The position numbers were made by a program, and so were the translations under genes. From Brevibacterium luteolum (lineage in GTDB: Bacteria; Actinomycetota; Actinomycetes; Actinomycetales; Brevibacteriaceae), in NCBI RefSeq assembly GCF_013004595.1, contig NZ_JABEMC010000011.1:1-64000 (forward strand): DNA of 64,000 nucleotides, read 5' to 3'. Below, piece by piece: positions 54,096 to 64,000 of the stretch; the first letter of the stretch is position 1, and the number at the start of each line of letters is the position of its first letter. The notes under the pieces were generated by a model. That model was not told where the DNA came from. It searched no databases and saw only the letters and a list, made by a program, of their open reading frames with translations.

Positions 54096-54228
54096 GCACC
54101 GGCGCAGCCTCCCGGCAGGGTGCGCACATCCAGTGAGACCCGTGTGCGGCGGGCACCGTTCCCGCTAGGCTGGAACCGGAGCCGCCGCTGGCAGTCGCCG
54201 GCGGCACACCGGAGAAGAGGAGATCGCC

Positions 54229-54882
54229 ATGGACCTGCAGCTCACCGATGTTTCCCTCCGCTCGATCGCCGTCTCGGAGATGAGCAACAACGTCTACCTG
54301 CTCACCTCGGCCACGACCGGCCAGCAGGTCATCATCGATGCCGCCGACGACGTCGAGGCCATCGAATCGCTCGTCGACGCCGGCGCCGAGGCGGGGCCCG
54401 CCGATGCCGCCCACGTCACCGATGTGCTCACCACCCACCGGCACTGGGACCACGTCCGCGCCCTCAAGCCGATCACCGAGCGCTACGACGCCCGCACCGT
54501 CGCCGGCGTCAATGACGCCGAGGCGATCACCGAGGAGTCCGGCCAGACCATCGACCAACCGGTCGCCCATGGTGAGACCCTGTCCTTCGACGGCTTCGAG
54601 CTCGAGGTCATCGAGCTGCGCGGGCACACACCCGGATCTGTCGCGTATGTGCTGCGCGACTCCGGGGGAGAGGTCGTCATCTTCTCCGGCGACAGCCTGT
54701 TCCCGGGTGGTCCGGGCAAGACATGGAGCAGCGAGGACTTCGCCTCACTCATGGACGACCTCGAGGAGCGGATCTTCGGGCAGTTCGGCGACGAGGCCCA
54801 CGTGCTGCCCGGCCACGGTGATGCGACCACGATCGGTGCCGAGCGCCCGCAGATCCCTCAGTGGCGCGAGCGCGGCTGGTGA
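54229..54882 (+). CDS. Metallo-beta-lactamase-fold hydrolase (glyoxalase II-like)
   Basis: 217 residues. TTHRHWDHVRAL is the HxHxDH zinc motif (His70, His72, Asp74, His75), with further ligands in RGHTPGSVAY, SGDSLFPGGPG and LPGHGDAT. Resembles short actinobacterial glyoxalase II-like hydrolases; the substrate may be a thioester of another low-molecular-weight thiol. RBS GAAGAGGAG before ATG 54229. Confidence 0.9.
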   Translation: MDLQLTDVSLRSIAVSEMSNNVYLLTSATTGQQVIIDAADDVEAIESLVDAGAEAGPADAAHVTDVLTTHRHWDHVRALKPITERYDARTVAGVNDAEAITEESGQTIDQPVAHGETLSFDGFELEVIELRGHTPGSVAYVLRDSGGEVVIFSGDSLFPGGPGKTWSSEDFASLMDDLEERIFGQFGDEAHVLPGHGDATTIGAERPQIPQWRERGW

Positions 54883-54885
54883 CGC

Positions 54886-55518
54886 TCAGCGCACCTGCAG
54901 GTAGATGACCGCCGCTGCCGCCCACGCAGCGGTCAGCAGCAGCGCGGCGACGACACCGGTGTTCCACCGACGCTGCGGCGCCGTGTCTTCGAGCACCGGA
55001 TCGGTGAGGAATCCTCTCTGCTTTAACTCGGCGTGGTAGTCGACGACCGCGATGATGAGCGGATTCGCGTTGTCGCGTGCACGCGCCCCATCCGAGGCAC
55101 TCGGCGGCATCTGCCGGGAGGTCGGAACAGCGCGCTTCATCGCCCGCGGCATCGCCCACGCGGATTCGTTCGTCCCCCAGCGCGTCGTGACGGCCAGCCC
55201 GTACCGCAGATCGAATTCATCAACCGCCGGCCAGGGGATCGGTGTCGTGCGCAGAATGTTGACGAAGGTCATTCCGGCAGGGGAGAGGTCGACGCGCGGG
55301 TGCCAGTACAGCGCCCAGATGAGTGCTGCACCGAAAGCGGGGACACCTATCAGCACCAGGGCGGTCAGCGGCGGGAACTGGTAGACGATGCTCACAGCTG
55401 CAACAACAGCGACGCCGATGGCAGTGCCGGCGAGGACACGGGAGCCGGCCGGGCGCAGAGTGCCCTCCTCGGGGAAGCTCGGTGGCCCGGAGCTCTGGCG
55501 ATTCAGCAGCGAGAACAT
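54886..55518 (-). CDS. Membrane protein with bacterial PH-like domain
   Basis: 210 residues from ATG 55516-55518. Two N-terminal helices (about 28-75, VLAGTAIGVAVVAAVSIVYQ and LIGVPAFGAALIWALYW) are followed by a PH-like domain (about 76-175, VDLSPAGMTFVNILRTTPIP) of the type in actinobacterial CFP-6-like proteins; a last helix (VVAALLLTAAWAAAAVIYLQ) anchors the C-terminus. Role unknown. Leaderless-type promoter, although GGAGG also lies in the gap. Confidence 0.8.
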   Translation of the reverse strand: MFSLLNRQSSGPPSFPEEGTLRPAGSRVLAGTAIGVAVVAAVSIVYQFPPLTALVLIGVPAFGAALIWALYWHPRVDLSPAGMTFVNILRTTPIPWPAVDEFDLRYGLAVTTRWGTNESAWAMPRAMKRAVPTSRQMPPSASDGARARDNANPLIIAVVDYHAELKQRGFLTDPVLEDTAPQRRWNTGVVAALLLTAAWAAAAVIYLQVR

Positions 55519-55525
55519 GGCCTCC

Positions 55526-55531
55526 ACCCTA
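55526..55531 (-). promoter_or_regulatory. -10 box (TAGGGT) of the PH-domain gene
   Basis: Complement of ACCCTA; 7 bases from the ATG at 55518. Confidence 0.45.
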
Positions 55532-55737
55532 ATCGAAAGCCAGCGCGGTTCTGCGCTTGCAGGACACGCAGAACCCCGCTGCCGGCATCTCAGAAGACCC
55601 GCCTCGGGAAGGGCCGGACGATGCAAGTTCATACAGTGATCTGCACAACATGCACCCCACCATTCATCGACGTCTCAAATCGGTAACGATAGGCGTTATT
55701 TCCCGGATTGTGGACTCCGTCACAGGCTCCGGTGGCC

Positions 55738-55743
55738 TAGCTT
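55738..55743 (+). promoter_or_regulatory. -10 box (TAGCTT) of the oligopeptide ABC operon
   Basis: TANNNT element giving a start near 55750 and a leader of about 90 bases. Bases 55532-55737 upstream hold no gene that I recognise. Confidence 0.35.
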
Positions 55744-55756
55744 TGGTTGCAATCCA

Positions 55757-55774
55757 CACTTCACTCATGAAGTG
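55757..55774 (+). promoter_or_regulatory. Palindrome in the ABC operon leader
   Basis: CACTTCA (55757-55763) and TGAAGTG (55768-55774) form a perfect 7-base inverted repeat around CTCA, just past the inferred transcription start. It could be a repressor operator or a 5' hairpin. Confidence 0.35.
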
Positions 55775-55840
55775 CTCACCTGGCAGTCATGATTGTCATG
55801 CTGTCAGGTGAGATTGCGATTACCGATAGAAGGAGACGAC

Positions 55841-57667
55841 GTGAAAAGAGGCATTCTCACCGCAGCAGCCGGTGTGGCGGCGTCAGCACTGGTGCTGTCC
55901 GCGTGCACACCGCCCGGTGACGGTGGTAACGGCGGCAACGGAGGTGACGGCGGCAACGGCGGTGGCGGCGAAGTCAGCGTGATGTGGAACCAGCCGTTCT
56001 ACTCGATGAACAACAACACTTCCGCCACCAACAACGTCACGAACGCCAATGTCGTGTACATGATGAACGAGGCGTTCAAGTACTACGACGAGAACCTGGA
56101 GCTGCAGGACAACACCTCGTTCGGCACGGTCGAGCAGGTGTCCGAGGATCCCCTCAAGGTCAAGTACACCTACAGCGACAACGCCAAGTGGTCTGACGGC
56201 ACCCCTGTCGACGCCGCGGACCTCGTGCTCGCCTGGGCTGCTCGGAGCGGCAACTTCAACACCACCGAGGACGCAGAGCGCGACGACGAAGGTGTCGTCG
56301 AGGACGCCGGCGGCGATGTCTTCTTCGACGCCGCAGAGCCGGGCCTGGCACTGATCAAGGACTTCCCGGAGATCTCCGAGGACGGCAAGGAGATCACCTT
56401 CGAGTACACGAAGCCCTTCGCAGACTGGGAGACCAACCTCACCATCGGTGACTCCGGCGTGCCTGCACACATCGTGGCCAAGAACGCCCTCGACACCGGT
56501 GACGCCGAGGAAGGCAAAAAGGCCATCCTCGACGCAGTCGAGAACGAGGACAAGGAGAAGCTGGCCAAGGTCGCCGAGTTCTGGAACACCGGCTACAACA
56601 TGACGTCGATGCCGGAAGATGAGGATCTGCTCATCGGCACCGGCCCGATGAAGATGACCGACTTCAAAGAAGGTCAGTATCTGACCCTCGAAGCACGTGA
56701 CGACTACGAGGGCGATCGCAAGCCGCAGCTCTCGAAGATCACGGTCCGCTACAACGAGGATCCGATGGCCGCCGTTCAGGCACTGGAGAACGGCGAGGTC
56801 CAGCTCATCAACCCGCAGTCGACTGCTGACGTCCTCCAGGCCGTCGAGGCCATCGACGGTGTTGAGAACAACACCGCCGACGGTGCGACCTACGAGCACG
56901 TCGACCTGACCTTCGACAACAACGGTCCGTTCGACCCGGCTTCCTATGGTGGCGATGAGGAGAAGGCCAAGCAGGTCCGCGAAGCCTTCCTGCAGTCGAT
57001 CCCGCGCGGCAAGATCGTCAACGACATCGTCAAGCCGCTCAACGATCAGGCTCAGATCCGTAACTCGTTCACCCAGGTTCCGGGCTCGCCTGACTACGAC
57101 ACGATCGTTCAGGGCTCGGGCATCGAGGACACCTACGGTGAAGGCGATGCCGAGAAGGCCAAGCAGATGCTTGAAGAGGCCGGCGTCGATGAGGCTCCGA
57201 AGGTCCGCCTGCTGTACGCGAAGGGCAACGCCCGTCGTGAGCAGGAGTTCCAGCTCATCAAGGAATCGGCTGAGAAGGCTGGCTTCGAGGTCATCGACAA
57301 CTCCTCCGAGACCTGGTCCGAGGACCTGGGCAACGGTGAGTACGATGCTTCGCTGTTCGGCTGGCAGTCCACCTCGACCGCTGTGACTGAGTCCGACGCG
57401 AACTTCCGCACCGGTGGTCAGAACAACTTCGGCGGATTCGCCAACGACGAGGTCGACAAGCTCTACGACGAGCTCCAGACCGAGACCGACCCGGCACGCC
57501 AGGCTGAGATTCTCGGCGAGGTCGAGAAGATCCTGGTCGATGAAGGCTTCGGCCTCACGCTGTTCCAGTTCCCGGAGGTCGTTGCGTACTCCGATCAGCT
57601 GCAGAACGTGAAGCCGATGACCGTGTCACCGACCATGTTCTGGAACTTCTGGGAGTGGCAGATGTGA
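55841..57667 (+). CDS. Oligopeptide ABC transporter substrate-binding lipoprotein
   Basis: 608 residues from GTG 55841 (GAAGGAGA upstream). Lipobox VLSAC near 21-25, then a Gly/Asn-rich linker (GDGGNGGNGGDGGNGGGG) and the SBP_bac_5 fold: YSDNAKWSDGTPVDAADLVL, GTGPMKMTDFKEGQYLTL and AEKAGFEVIDNSSETW. Acidic composition. It captures oligopeptides (or a related solute) outside the membrane for the permeases encoded next. A strong hairpin between this gene and the permease probably raises its expression relative to the rest. Confidence 0.94.
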   Translation: MKRGILTAAAGVAASALVLSACTPPGDGGNGGNGGDGGNGGGGEVSVMWNQPFYSMNNNTSATNNVTNANVVYMMNEAFKYYDENLELQDNTSFGTVEQVSEDPLKVKYTYSDNAKWSDGTPVDAADLVLAWAARSGNFNTTEDAERDDEGVVEDAGGDVFFDAAEPGLALIKDFPEISEDGKEITFEYTKPFADWETNLTIGDSGVPAHIVAKNALDTGDAEEGKKAILDAVENEDKEKLAKVAEFWNTGYNMTSMPEDEDLLIGTGPMKMTDFKEGQYLTLEARDDYEGDRKPQLSKITVRYNEDPMAAVQALENGEVQLINPQSTADVLQAVEAIDGVENNTADGATYEHVDLTFDNNGPFDPASYGGDEEKAKQVREAFLQSIPRGKIVNDIVKPLNDQAQIRNSFTQVPGSPDYDTIVQGSGIEDTYGEGDAEKAKQMLEEAGVDEAPKVRLLYAKGNARREQEFQLIKESAEKAGFEVIDNSSETWSEDLGNGEYDASLFGWQSTSTAVTESDANFRTGGQNNFGGFANDEVDKLYDELQTETDPARQAEILGEVEKILVDEGFGLTLFQFPEVVAYSDQLQNVKPMTVSPTMFWNFWEWQM

Positions 57668-57707
57668 GGTAGAGGTCCTCTTCACTGAGACCTCTTCAGC
57701 TCTAACC

Positions 57708-57738
57708 GGCGGGGGTGCCGGCACCTGGCACCCCCGCC
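57708..57738 (+). terminator. Intercistronic hairpin after the substrate-binding-protein gene
   Basis: GGCGGGGGTGCC (57708-57719) pairs perfectly with GGCACCCCCGCC (57727-57738), 7-base loop, no U-run. It lies 40 bases past the SBP stop inside the operon: partial terminator or 3' stabiliser. Confidence 0.6.
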
Positions 57739-57771
57739 TCACCCTGTTCCACGACCCTCACGGGAAGACCA

Positions 57772-59309
<1,538 letters not shown>

Positions 59310-59313
<4 letters not shown>

Positions 59314-60521
59314 CTACCTCACTTCCAGATCCCTCGAAGCACGAGGACACACACACTCTCGAAGGCGACAACGCCATCGAGGCCCAGGAAACCGCCGGCC
59401 TGTCGCAGGGCCAGATCGTCTGGCGCCGGTTCATCCGGCACAAGGGCGCCATCGCCGGCCTCACGATCGTGCTGCTCATCGCGATCCTGGCGTACTCATC
59501 AGTGGGTGTCGGCCCGATTCCCGGCTGGTGGATGTTCAACCACTACAACACCAATGACGTCATGAACGGCGGTGCGCCGACATGGCAGCTGTCGAACATC
59601 TTCTCGCCCGGCCAGCACCCGTTCGGGCAGGATGATATCGGGCGTGACAACTTCGCCCGCGTCATGAAGGGCATCCAGATCTCCATCATGGTGATGCTCG
59701 TGATGGGTGCGCTCTCGCTCGTCGTCGGTGTTCTCATCGGCTCGCTGGCCGGTTACTACCGCAAACGGATCGACGATGTGCTCATGCGCATCACCGACCT
59801 GTTCATCACCCTGCCGGTCATCGTCGTCGGTGCTGTGCTCGGTGTGCTGGCAGGCAAGTACTCTTCGCCGCTGCTGCTGGCGATCTGCCTGGGCCTCATC
59901 CTGTGGCCAGGTCTCGCTCGCCTCGTGCGCGGTGACTTCCTGTCCCTGCGCGAACGCGAGTTCGTCGACTCGGCCCGCGTAGCCGGTGCCAGCGACTTCC
60001 GCATCATCTTCAAGCACATGCTGCCCAACGCGATGGGCGTCATCATCGTCAACACGACGCTGCTCATGAGCCAGGCGATCGTGCTGGAGACTGCGTTGTC
60101 GTTCCTCGGCTTCGGTGTCACCGCACCGGACGTCTCGCTCGGCCAGCTGATCAACGAGTACCAGAGCTCGTTCTCCACCCGCCCGTGGCTGTTCTGGTGG
60201 CCGGGTCTGTTCATCATCGTCATCGCCCTGTGCGTGAACTTCGTCGGCGACGGTCTGCGCGACGCATTCGACCCGCGTCAGAAGCGCATCCCGTCGAAGA
60301 AGGAGATGCTCAAGGCGCAGGTCCGCAAGCCCGAGCGCACCGAGGAGGAGGCAGCCGCGGCTGTCACCACCGGTGCCGGTGCCACCGGCATGCCGTACGC
60401 CGAGAGCGCTCCGGCCGAAGGTCCGGACCGGCCCGGGCCGGCCGGCACGGTCAACACCCACGAGGATCCGGGTGACAACAGCCCAGGCGGCGTGGATGAC
60501 ACTGACGGACCGAAGCACTGA
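59310..60521 (+). CDS. Oligopeptide ABC permease, DppC type
   Basis: 403 residues. IVWRRFIRHKGAIAGLTIVL is the N-terminal membrane entry of DppC/OppC, FGQDDIGRDNFARVMKGIQI its extracytoplasmic conserved motif, and LREREFVDSARVAGASDFRI the EAA loop that docks the ATPase. The last 75 residues are a polar Pro/Ala/Gly-rich tail not typical of the family. Overlaps dppB-like by 4 bases; the ATPase gene starts 9 bases after its stop. Confidence 0.94.
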
Positions 60522-60530
60522 GGGGCTGAC

Positions 60531-62321
60531 ATGACTGAACACACGAAAGACGCTGCCCCGATCCTCTCGGTGCAGGACCTGGGAGTGAACTTCTGGGTCG
60601 GCGGTGAATGGTTCACCGCTGCAGAGGGCCTGAACTACGAGCTGTATCCCGGTGAGGTGCTCGCCATCGTCGGTGAGTCCGGCTCGGGCAAGTCGCAGTC
60701 GTCGATGTCGCTCATCGGCCTGCTGCCCAAGAACGGCCTGGCCACCGGCAGTGCGAAGCTCGATGGGCGTGAGCTCGTCGACATGCCGATGGCGCAGATG
60801 CAGCGCATTCGCGGCAAGGAGATCTCGGTGATCTTCCAGGAGCCGATGACCGCGCTCAACCCGGTCTACACCTGCGGTTTCCAGATCGTCGAGACGCTGC
60901 GCACCCACTTCGATATGGGGCCCTCGGCCGCCAAGGAGCGGGCGCTGGAGCTTATGCGGCTCGTCGACATCCCGGAGCCGGAGCGGCGTTTCAACTCGTT
61001 CCCGCACCAGCTCTCGGGCGGTCAGCGCCAGCGCATCATGATCGCCCAGGCCCTGGCCTGCGATCCGCGCCTGCTCATCGCCGATGAGCCGACCACGGCA
61101 CTCGACGTCACGGTGCAGGCGGAGATCCTCAAGCTCATGCGCGACCTGCGTGAGCGGATCGACTCCGGCATCATCCTCATCACCCATGACATGGGTGTCG
61201 TCGCCGATATGGCCGACCGCATCCTCGTGATGAAGAGCGGCCGGGTCGTTGAGACCGGCACCGCCGATGAGATCTTCTACAACCCGCAGCACCCCTACAC
61301 CAAGCAGCTGCTTGACTCGGTGCCGCACCTGGGTGAGAAGGAAGGGCGTGTCTTCGGCGACTCCGTCGAGGACCTCGAAGAGGCGGCCACGCCTGAGCCG
61401 GCCGAACGCGACTGGGTGCCGGCCGACATCACGCTGGAATCGACTGAGACGATCGTGCACCCGGATGAGAGCTACGACCCGACCGAGACGCCGGCGCTCA
61501 AGCTCACGAACGCCGCGATCGAATACCCGAAGATCGGCCGCACGCCGGCCTTCCGGGCCGCCCACGACATCAACCTGTCAGTGGCTCCCGGCGAGGTCGT
61601 CGGCCTCGTCGGCGAATCGGGTTCGGGCAAGTCGACGATCGGCCGTGCCGCACTCGGCCTGCTGCCGGTCGTCGAGGGCTCCCTGGAGATCAACGGCACC
61701 GACATCACCGGCATGAGCAACCGCCAGCTGCGGCCGCTGCGCCGCGATGTTGGCATCGTGTTCCAGGATCCGGGCTCCTCTCTCAACCCGCGGCTGCCGG
61801 TCGGTGAGTCGATCGGCGAGCCGATCTTCCTGCACGAGAAGCTCAAGGGACCAGCGCTCAACCAGCGTGTGGAGGCACTGCTCGACTCCGTCGAGCTGCC
61901 GACCTCGATGCGCAACCGCTATCCGCATGAGCTCTCCGGCGGTCAGCGTCAGCGCATCGGCATCGCCCGTGCACTGGCGCTGCAGCCGAAGCTGCTCATC
62001 GCTGATGAGCCGACATCGGCACTCGACGTGTCCGTGCAGGCCAAGGTGCTGGAGCTGTTCCAGCAGCTGCAGCGCGAACAGGGATTTGCCTGCCTGTTCA
62101 TCTCCCACGACCTCGCCGTCGTCGAGATGCTGGCCCGCCGTGTGGCCGTCATGCGCCACGGCTACCTCGTCGAGGTCGGCAACTCCAGCGACATCGTCGC
62201 CGACCCGGTGCACCCGTACACGCAGCGCCTGCTCGCTGCTGTGCCGGTGCCCGATCCCAATGAGCAGCGACGTCGCCGCGCAGCCCGCGATGCGATGATC
62301 TCCGCCACCCGCGAGGACTGA
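60531..62321 (+). CDS. Dual ATP-binding protein of oligopeptide ABC transporter (DppD-DppF fusion)
   Basis: 596 residues holding two complete ABC domains. First half: Walker [11 protein letters not shown] near 48, signature [15 protein letters not shown], Walker [13 protein letters not shown]. Second half: Walker [15 protein letters not shown] near 365, signature [15 protein letters not shown], Walker [13 protein letters not shown]. Both DppD/DppF-type C-terminal motifs ([22 protein letters not shown]) are present. Powers the two permeases. A strong terminator follows. Confidence 0.96.
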   Translation: MTEHTKDAAPILSVQDLGVNFWVGGEWFTAAEGLNYELYPGEVLAIVGESGSGKSQSSMSLIGLLPKNGLATGSAKLDGRELVDMPMAQMQRIRGKEISVIFQEPMTALNPVYTCGFQIVETLRTHFDMGPSAAKERALELMRLVDIPEPERRFNSFPHQLSGGQRQRIMIAQALACDPRLLIADEPTTALDVTVQAEILKLMRDLRERIDSGIILITHDMGVVADMADRILVMKSGRVVETGTADEIFYNPQHPYTKQLLDSVPHLGEKEGRVFGDSVEDLEEAATPEPAERDWVPADITLESTETIVHPDESYDPTETPALKLTNAAIEYPKIGRTPAFRAAHDINLSVAPGEVVGLVGESGSGKSTIGRAALGLLPVVEGSLEINGTDITGMSNRQLRPLRRDVGIVFQDPGSSLNPRLPVGESIGEPIFLHEKLKGPALNQRVEALLDSVELPTSMRNRYPHELSGGQRQRIGIARALALQPKLLIADEPTSALDVSVQAKVLELFQQLQREQGFACLFISHDLAVVEMLARRVAVMRHGYLVEVGNSSDIVADPVHPYTQRLLAAVPVPDPNEQRRRRAARDAMISATRED

Positions 62322-62340
62322 GCCGCACGCACCGCGCACG

Positions 62341-62374
62341 AAGCGGAGGGAGACCGACTGGTCTCCCTCCGCTT
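62341..62374 (+). terminator. Terminator of the ABC operon
   Basis: AAGCGGAGGGAGACC (62341-62355) pairs perfectly with GGTCTCCCTCCGCTT (62360-62374), loop GACT, then TTCGTC. Confidence 0.8.
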
Positions 62375-62736
62375 TCGTCATGGCTGAAACGGTGCCAGAC
62401 AGGCTGGCAGCGCTCACCATGCACCCGCTGGGCGAGCTGGCCCGGCACCTCAGGACACCGTCCGCACCGCGCTCAGGCGACCACCGCCTCGGGCGCGGTG
62501 CGCAGGGGCACACGGGCCCAGGCGCACATGCCCGGGCACACGGCATCGGCACGCACTTCAGGAGCACCGGGGGAGCAGGCAGCGGTGCTACCCCTGCCAG
62601 CGCATACAGACGACGCCGGGGCGAAGCTGCTGCTCCGCCCCGGCGCCGCGGGCTGTGAACCCTACCTTTGTGAGTATCCCCCGTGCGTCACCCCGCGAGG
62701 GAACGGGGAACCGTCAGATGAAAGACGACATTCTCA
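62375..62736. other. Intergenic stretch, no gene; one hairpin
   Basis: No convincing protein frame. CGCCGGGGCG (62614-62623) and CGCCCCGGCG (62636-62645) form a hairpin that could terminate the protease gene, which ends at 62737 on the minus strand. Confidence 0.45.
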
Positions 62737-63972
62737 TCACTTGTGGCCGTACTCCAGGTTGTAGTAGTCCAGTGCGTCGGGCACCGGCTGGAAGTACGAG
62801 GATCCGTCGACGTAGCCGCCGTTGAAGCCGCAGTCCTGTCCGGCAGGTCCACCGGAGGTCATGCCCACGGCCTGGTTGCCGGCGGTGTAGGCACCACCGG
62901 AGTCACCGGCAGCGGTGCACACGGTCGACTCGCCGAGTCCGGAGACCTGGGCGACGTCGCGGCCCTGCGAATCGGAGTAGTTCACCGTGGCGTTGTAGCC
63001 GGTGATCTCACCGCAGGTGACACCGGAGGTCGCACCGGTGCGGCACAGCTCGGTGCCGATCGGGGCCTGCCAGGCGCCTTCCTCGGCATTCGTGATGCCG
63101 TGGTTCGAGCCGTAGGTGTTGGCCTCGGTGCTGACCTCGTTGCCGTCGCCCAGCACAACGTATCCGATGTCGCGGTCCGGCTGGCCGTCGTAGGACTTGA
63201 AGGCGGTCTCACCGTGGGAGCCGAAGTCCTGGCCCTCAACCGTGAAGCTGTCCTGGTCCTCGATGCAGTGACCGGCCCACACCATCACGTGGTTGCCCTC
63301 ACCGTCGGTGGCCGGGAAGCCGGCCGAACAGTAGCCGCCGCCCAGGCCGATCTTGTCGCCGCCCTTGGCAGTGGCGTGCAGTTCGTTGCGCTCACCCTTC
63401 TGGACCTTGACGGCGTTACCGTACTCGGCAGCCTTGTCGAGCACGGCGGTGTCGGCCTTGGTGTCGGTGACAGTGACGACGACGGCGTCGTCAGCGATGT
63501 GCGGGGCGACGGAGACGACACCGGCGTCATCGGCGGCGAGCTTCGAGAGCGCATCGGCGATTTCATTGAGCCTGCTCTCGCCGTTGGTGGCGTCGCGGAC
63601 CTCGAAGCCGGCGGCTTCAGCGGCCTTGGCGGCCTGCGAACCGGCCGGGGCCTGGAGGACGAGCTTGTTCTCGTCGTTGAAGAACGCGCCGTCGTAGGTG
63701 TTGCCGGCCTGCACGAGGTCGTAGTAATCGTTGTTCTGCGTGAACTGCGCCTGCAGGTGGTCCTTCTGGGCTGCGACCGTGCGGCCCGAGGACTCGGCCA
63801 TGATCTTCAGCTCCTTATCGCTGAAGTTGGCCTCGCCCTTCTTGACCTCCGGGGACTTCTGGATGGCCGTGTCGGCCGCCCCGCCCGGTGCTGCGAGAGC
63901 CGGCATCGCCGCTCCCATTCCTGCAAAGGCCAGCGAGCCGACGAGGGCCGCGTGGACGAACGTGCGTTTCAC
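62737..63972 (-). CDS. Secreted S1E (alpha-lytic/streptogrisin-type) serine protease
   Basis: 411 residues from GTG 63970-63972 with AAGGAGA upstream. Signal peptide to about 27 (MPALAAPG), a propeptide to about 205, then the protease domain: catalytic His in WAGHC, Asp in QPDRDIGYVVLG, Ser in AAGDSGGAYTAG. Paired cysteines (YCSAGF..WAGHC, LCRTGATSGVTCGE, VCTAAGDS..DCGFNGG) give the three disulfides of S1E enzymes. The prodomain folds the enzyme and is removed outside the cell. Confidence 0.95.
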   Translation of the reverse strand: MKRTFVHAALVGSLAFAGMGAAMPALAAPGGAADTAIQKSPEVKKGEANFSDKELKIMAESSGRTVAAQKDHLQAQFTQNNDYYDLVQAGNTYDGAFFNDENKLVLQAPAGSQAAKAAEAAGFEVRDATNGESRLNEIADALSKLAADDAGVVSVAPHIADDAVVVTVTDTKADTAVLDKAAEYGNAVKVQKGERNELHATAKGGDKIGLGGGYCSAGFPATDGEGNHVMVWAGHCIEDQDSFTVEGQDFGSHGETAFKSYDGQPDRDIGYVVLGDGNEVSTEANTYGSNHGITNAEEGAWQAPIGTELCRTGATSGVTCGEITGYNATVNYSDSQGRDVAQVSGLGESTVCTAAGDSGGAYTAGNQAVGMTSGGPAGQDCGFNGGYVDGSSYFQPVPDALDYYNLEYGHK

Positions 63973-64000
63973 GAGTTTTCTCCTTGTGAGAGTCGTTCAG

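Noticed and set aside
59499-61565. Long minus-strand frame opposite the DppC and ATPase genes
   Set aside because: Antisense shadow of conserved ABC genes; no motif of its own.
62375-62736. Small ORFs between the ABC operon and the protease
   Set aside because: Low-complexity His/Pro/Arg translations without RBS or recognisable family.

Overview
The window is high-GC DNA from an actinobacterium. The evidence is a monomeric NADP isocitrate dehydrogenase, a Mycobacterium-style Pol-PE-Lig LigD with a lysine-tailed Ku, a YchJ/DUF1697/CysA-type sulfurtransferase/SufE block, an alpha-lytic-type secreted protease, an LPXTG surface protein, and a large number of genes whose TANNNT -10 box lies exactly 6-7 nt before the start codon (leaderless mRNAs). 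The order Micrococcales, perhaps a Brevibacterium-like genome, is my best guess; this is inference from gene content only.

Layout. 1-457: nested IS3-type remnants (one IS inserted into the orfA of another). 793-2861: a decayed two-gene unit (arylsulfotransferase-like lipoprotein and HXXEE protein), each interrupted by one in-frame stop. 2972-8368: YtoQ, then an NHEJ divergon: ku with a PD-(D/E)XK-like protein on the minus strand, ligD with a DUF429 protein on the plus strand. 8655-10132: lipoprotein and PKD-protein pair. 10341-15217: acyltransferase, HerA-like ATPase, FitAB toxin-antitoxin with a clear operator, lipid kinase, DUF488. 15278-19517: a carbohydrate-modification cluster (GT2, acyl-CoA-dehydrogenase-like, PIG-L/NodS fusion, divergent WcbI). 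19528-26860: MobA-like, YdeI-like, MgtC, DJ-1, VWA-LPXTG, alpha/beta hydrolase, CPBP protease, HhH-GPD protein. 26923-32853: YchJ, DUF1697, sulfurtransferase, SufE, PiT transporter, iron-regulated siderophore-interacting protein, 1-Cys peroxiredoxin. 32967-42540: pcm/PPTase/patatin operon, type-5 UDG, butanediol dehydrogenase, DUF368 (PopT-type) carrier, Tpx, PIG-L, DUF808 with a 21-codon leader ORF, POT transporter. 42780-55518: OsmC, an interrupted methyltransferase, macro-domain protein, NlpC/P60 hydrolase, icd, tdk, hydrolase, DASS transporter, old-yellow-enzyme, a guanidine-III riboswitch controlling a paired SMR exporter, MBL hydrolase, PH-domain membrane protein. 55841-62321: a complete oligopeptide ABC operon. 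62737-63972: secreted S1E protease.

Most interesting: (i) the guanidine-III riboswitch plus two-subunit SMR exporter; (ii) the GT2/ACAD/PIG-L-NodS/WcbI cluster, which has the enzyme logic of a small Nod-factor-like pathway and whose product is not known to me; (iii) the Ku/LigD divergon in which each arm carries an additional nuclease-fold protein; (iv) three genes interrupted by single in-frame stops; (v) a leaderless 21-codon ORF coupled to DUF808. No rRNA, tRNA or CRISPR was seen. Everything was read by eye; family assignments rest on motifs and remembered family patterns, not on searches.
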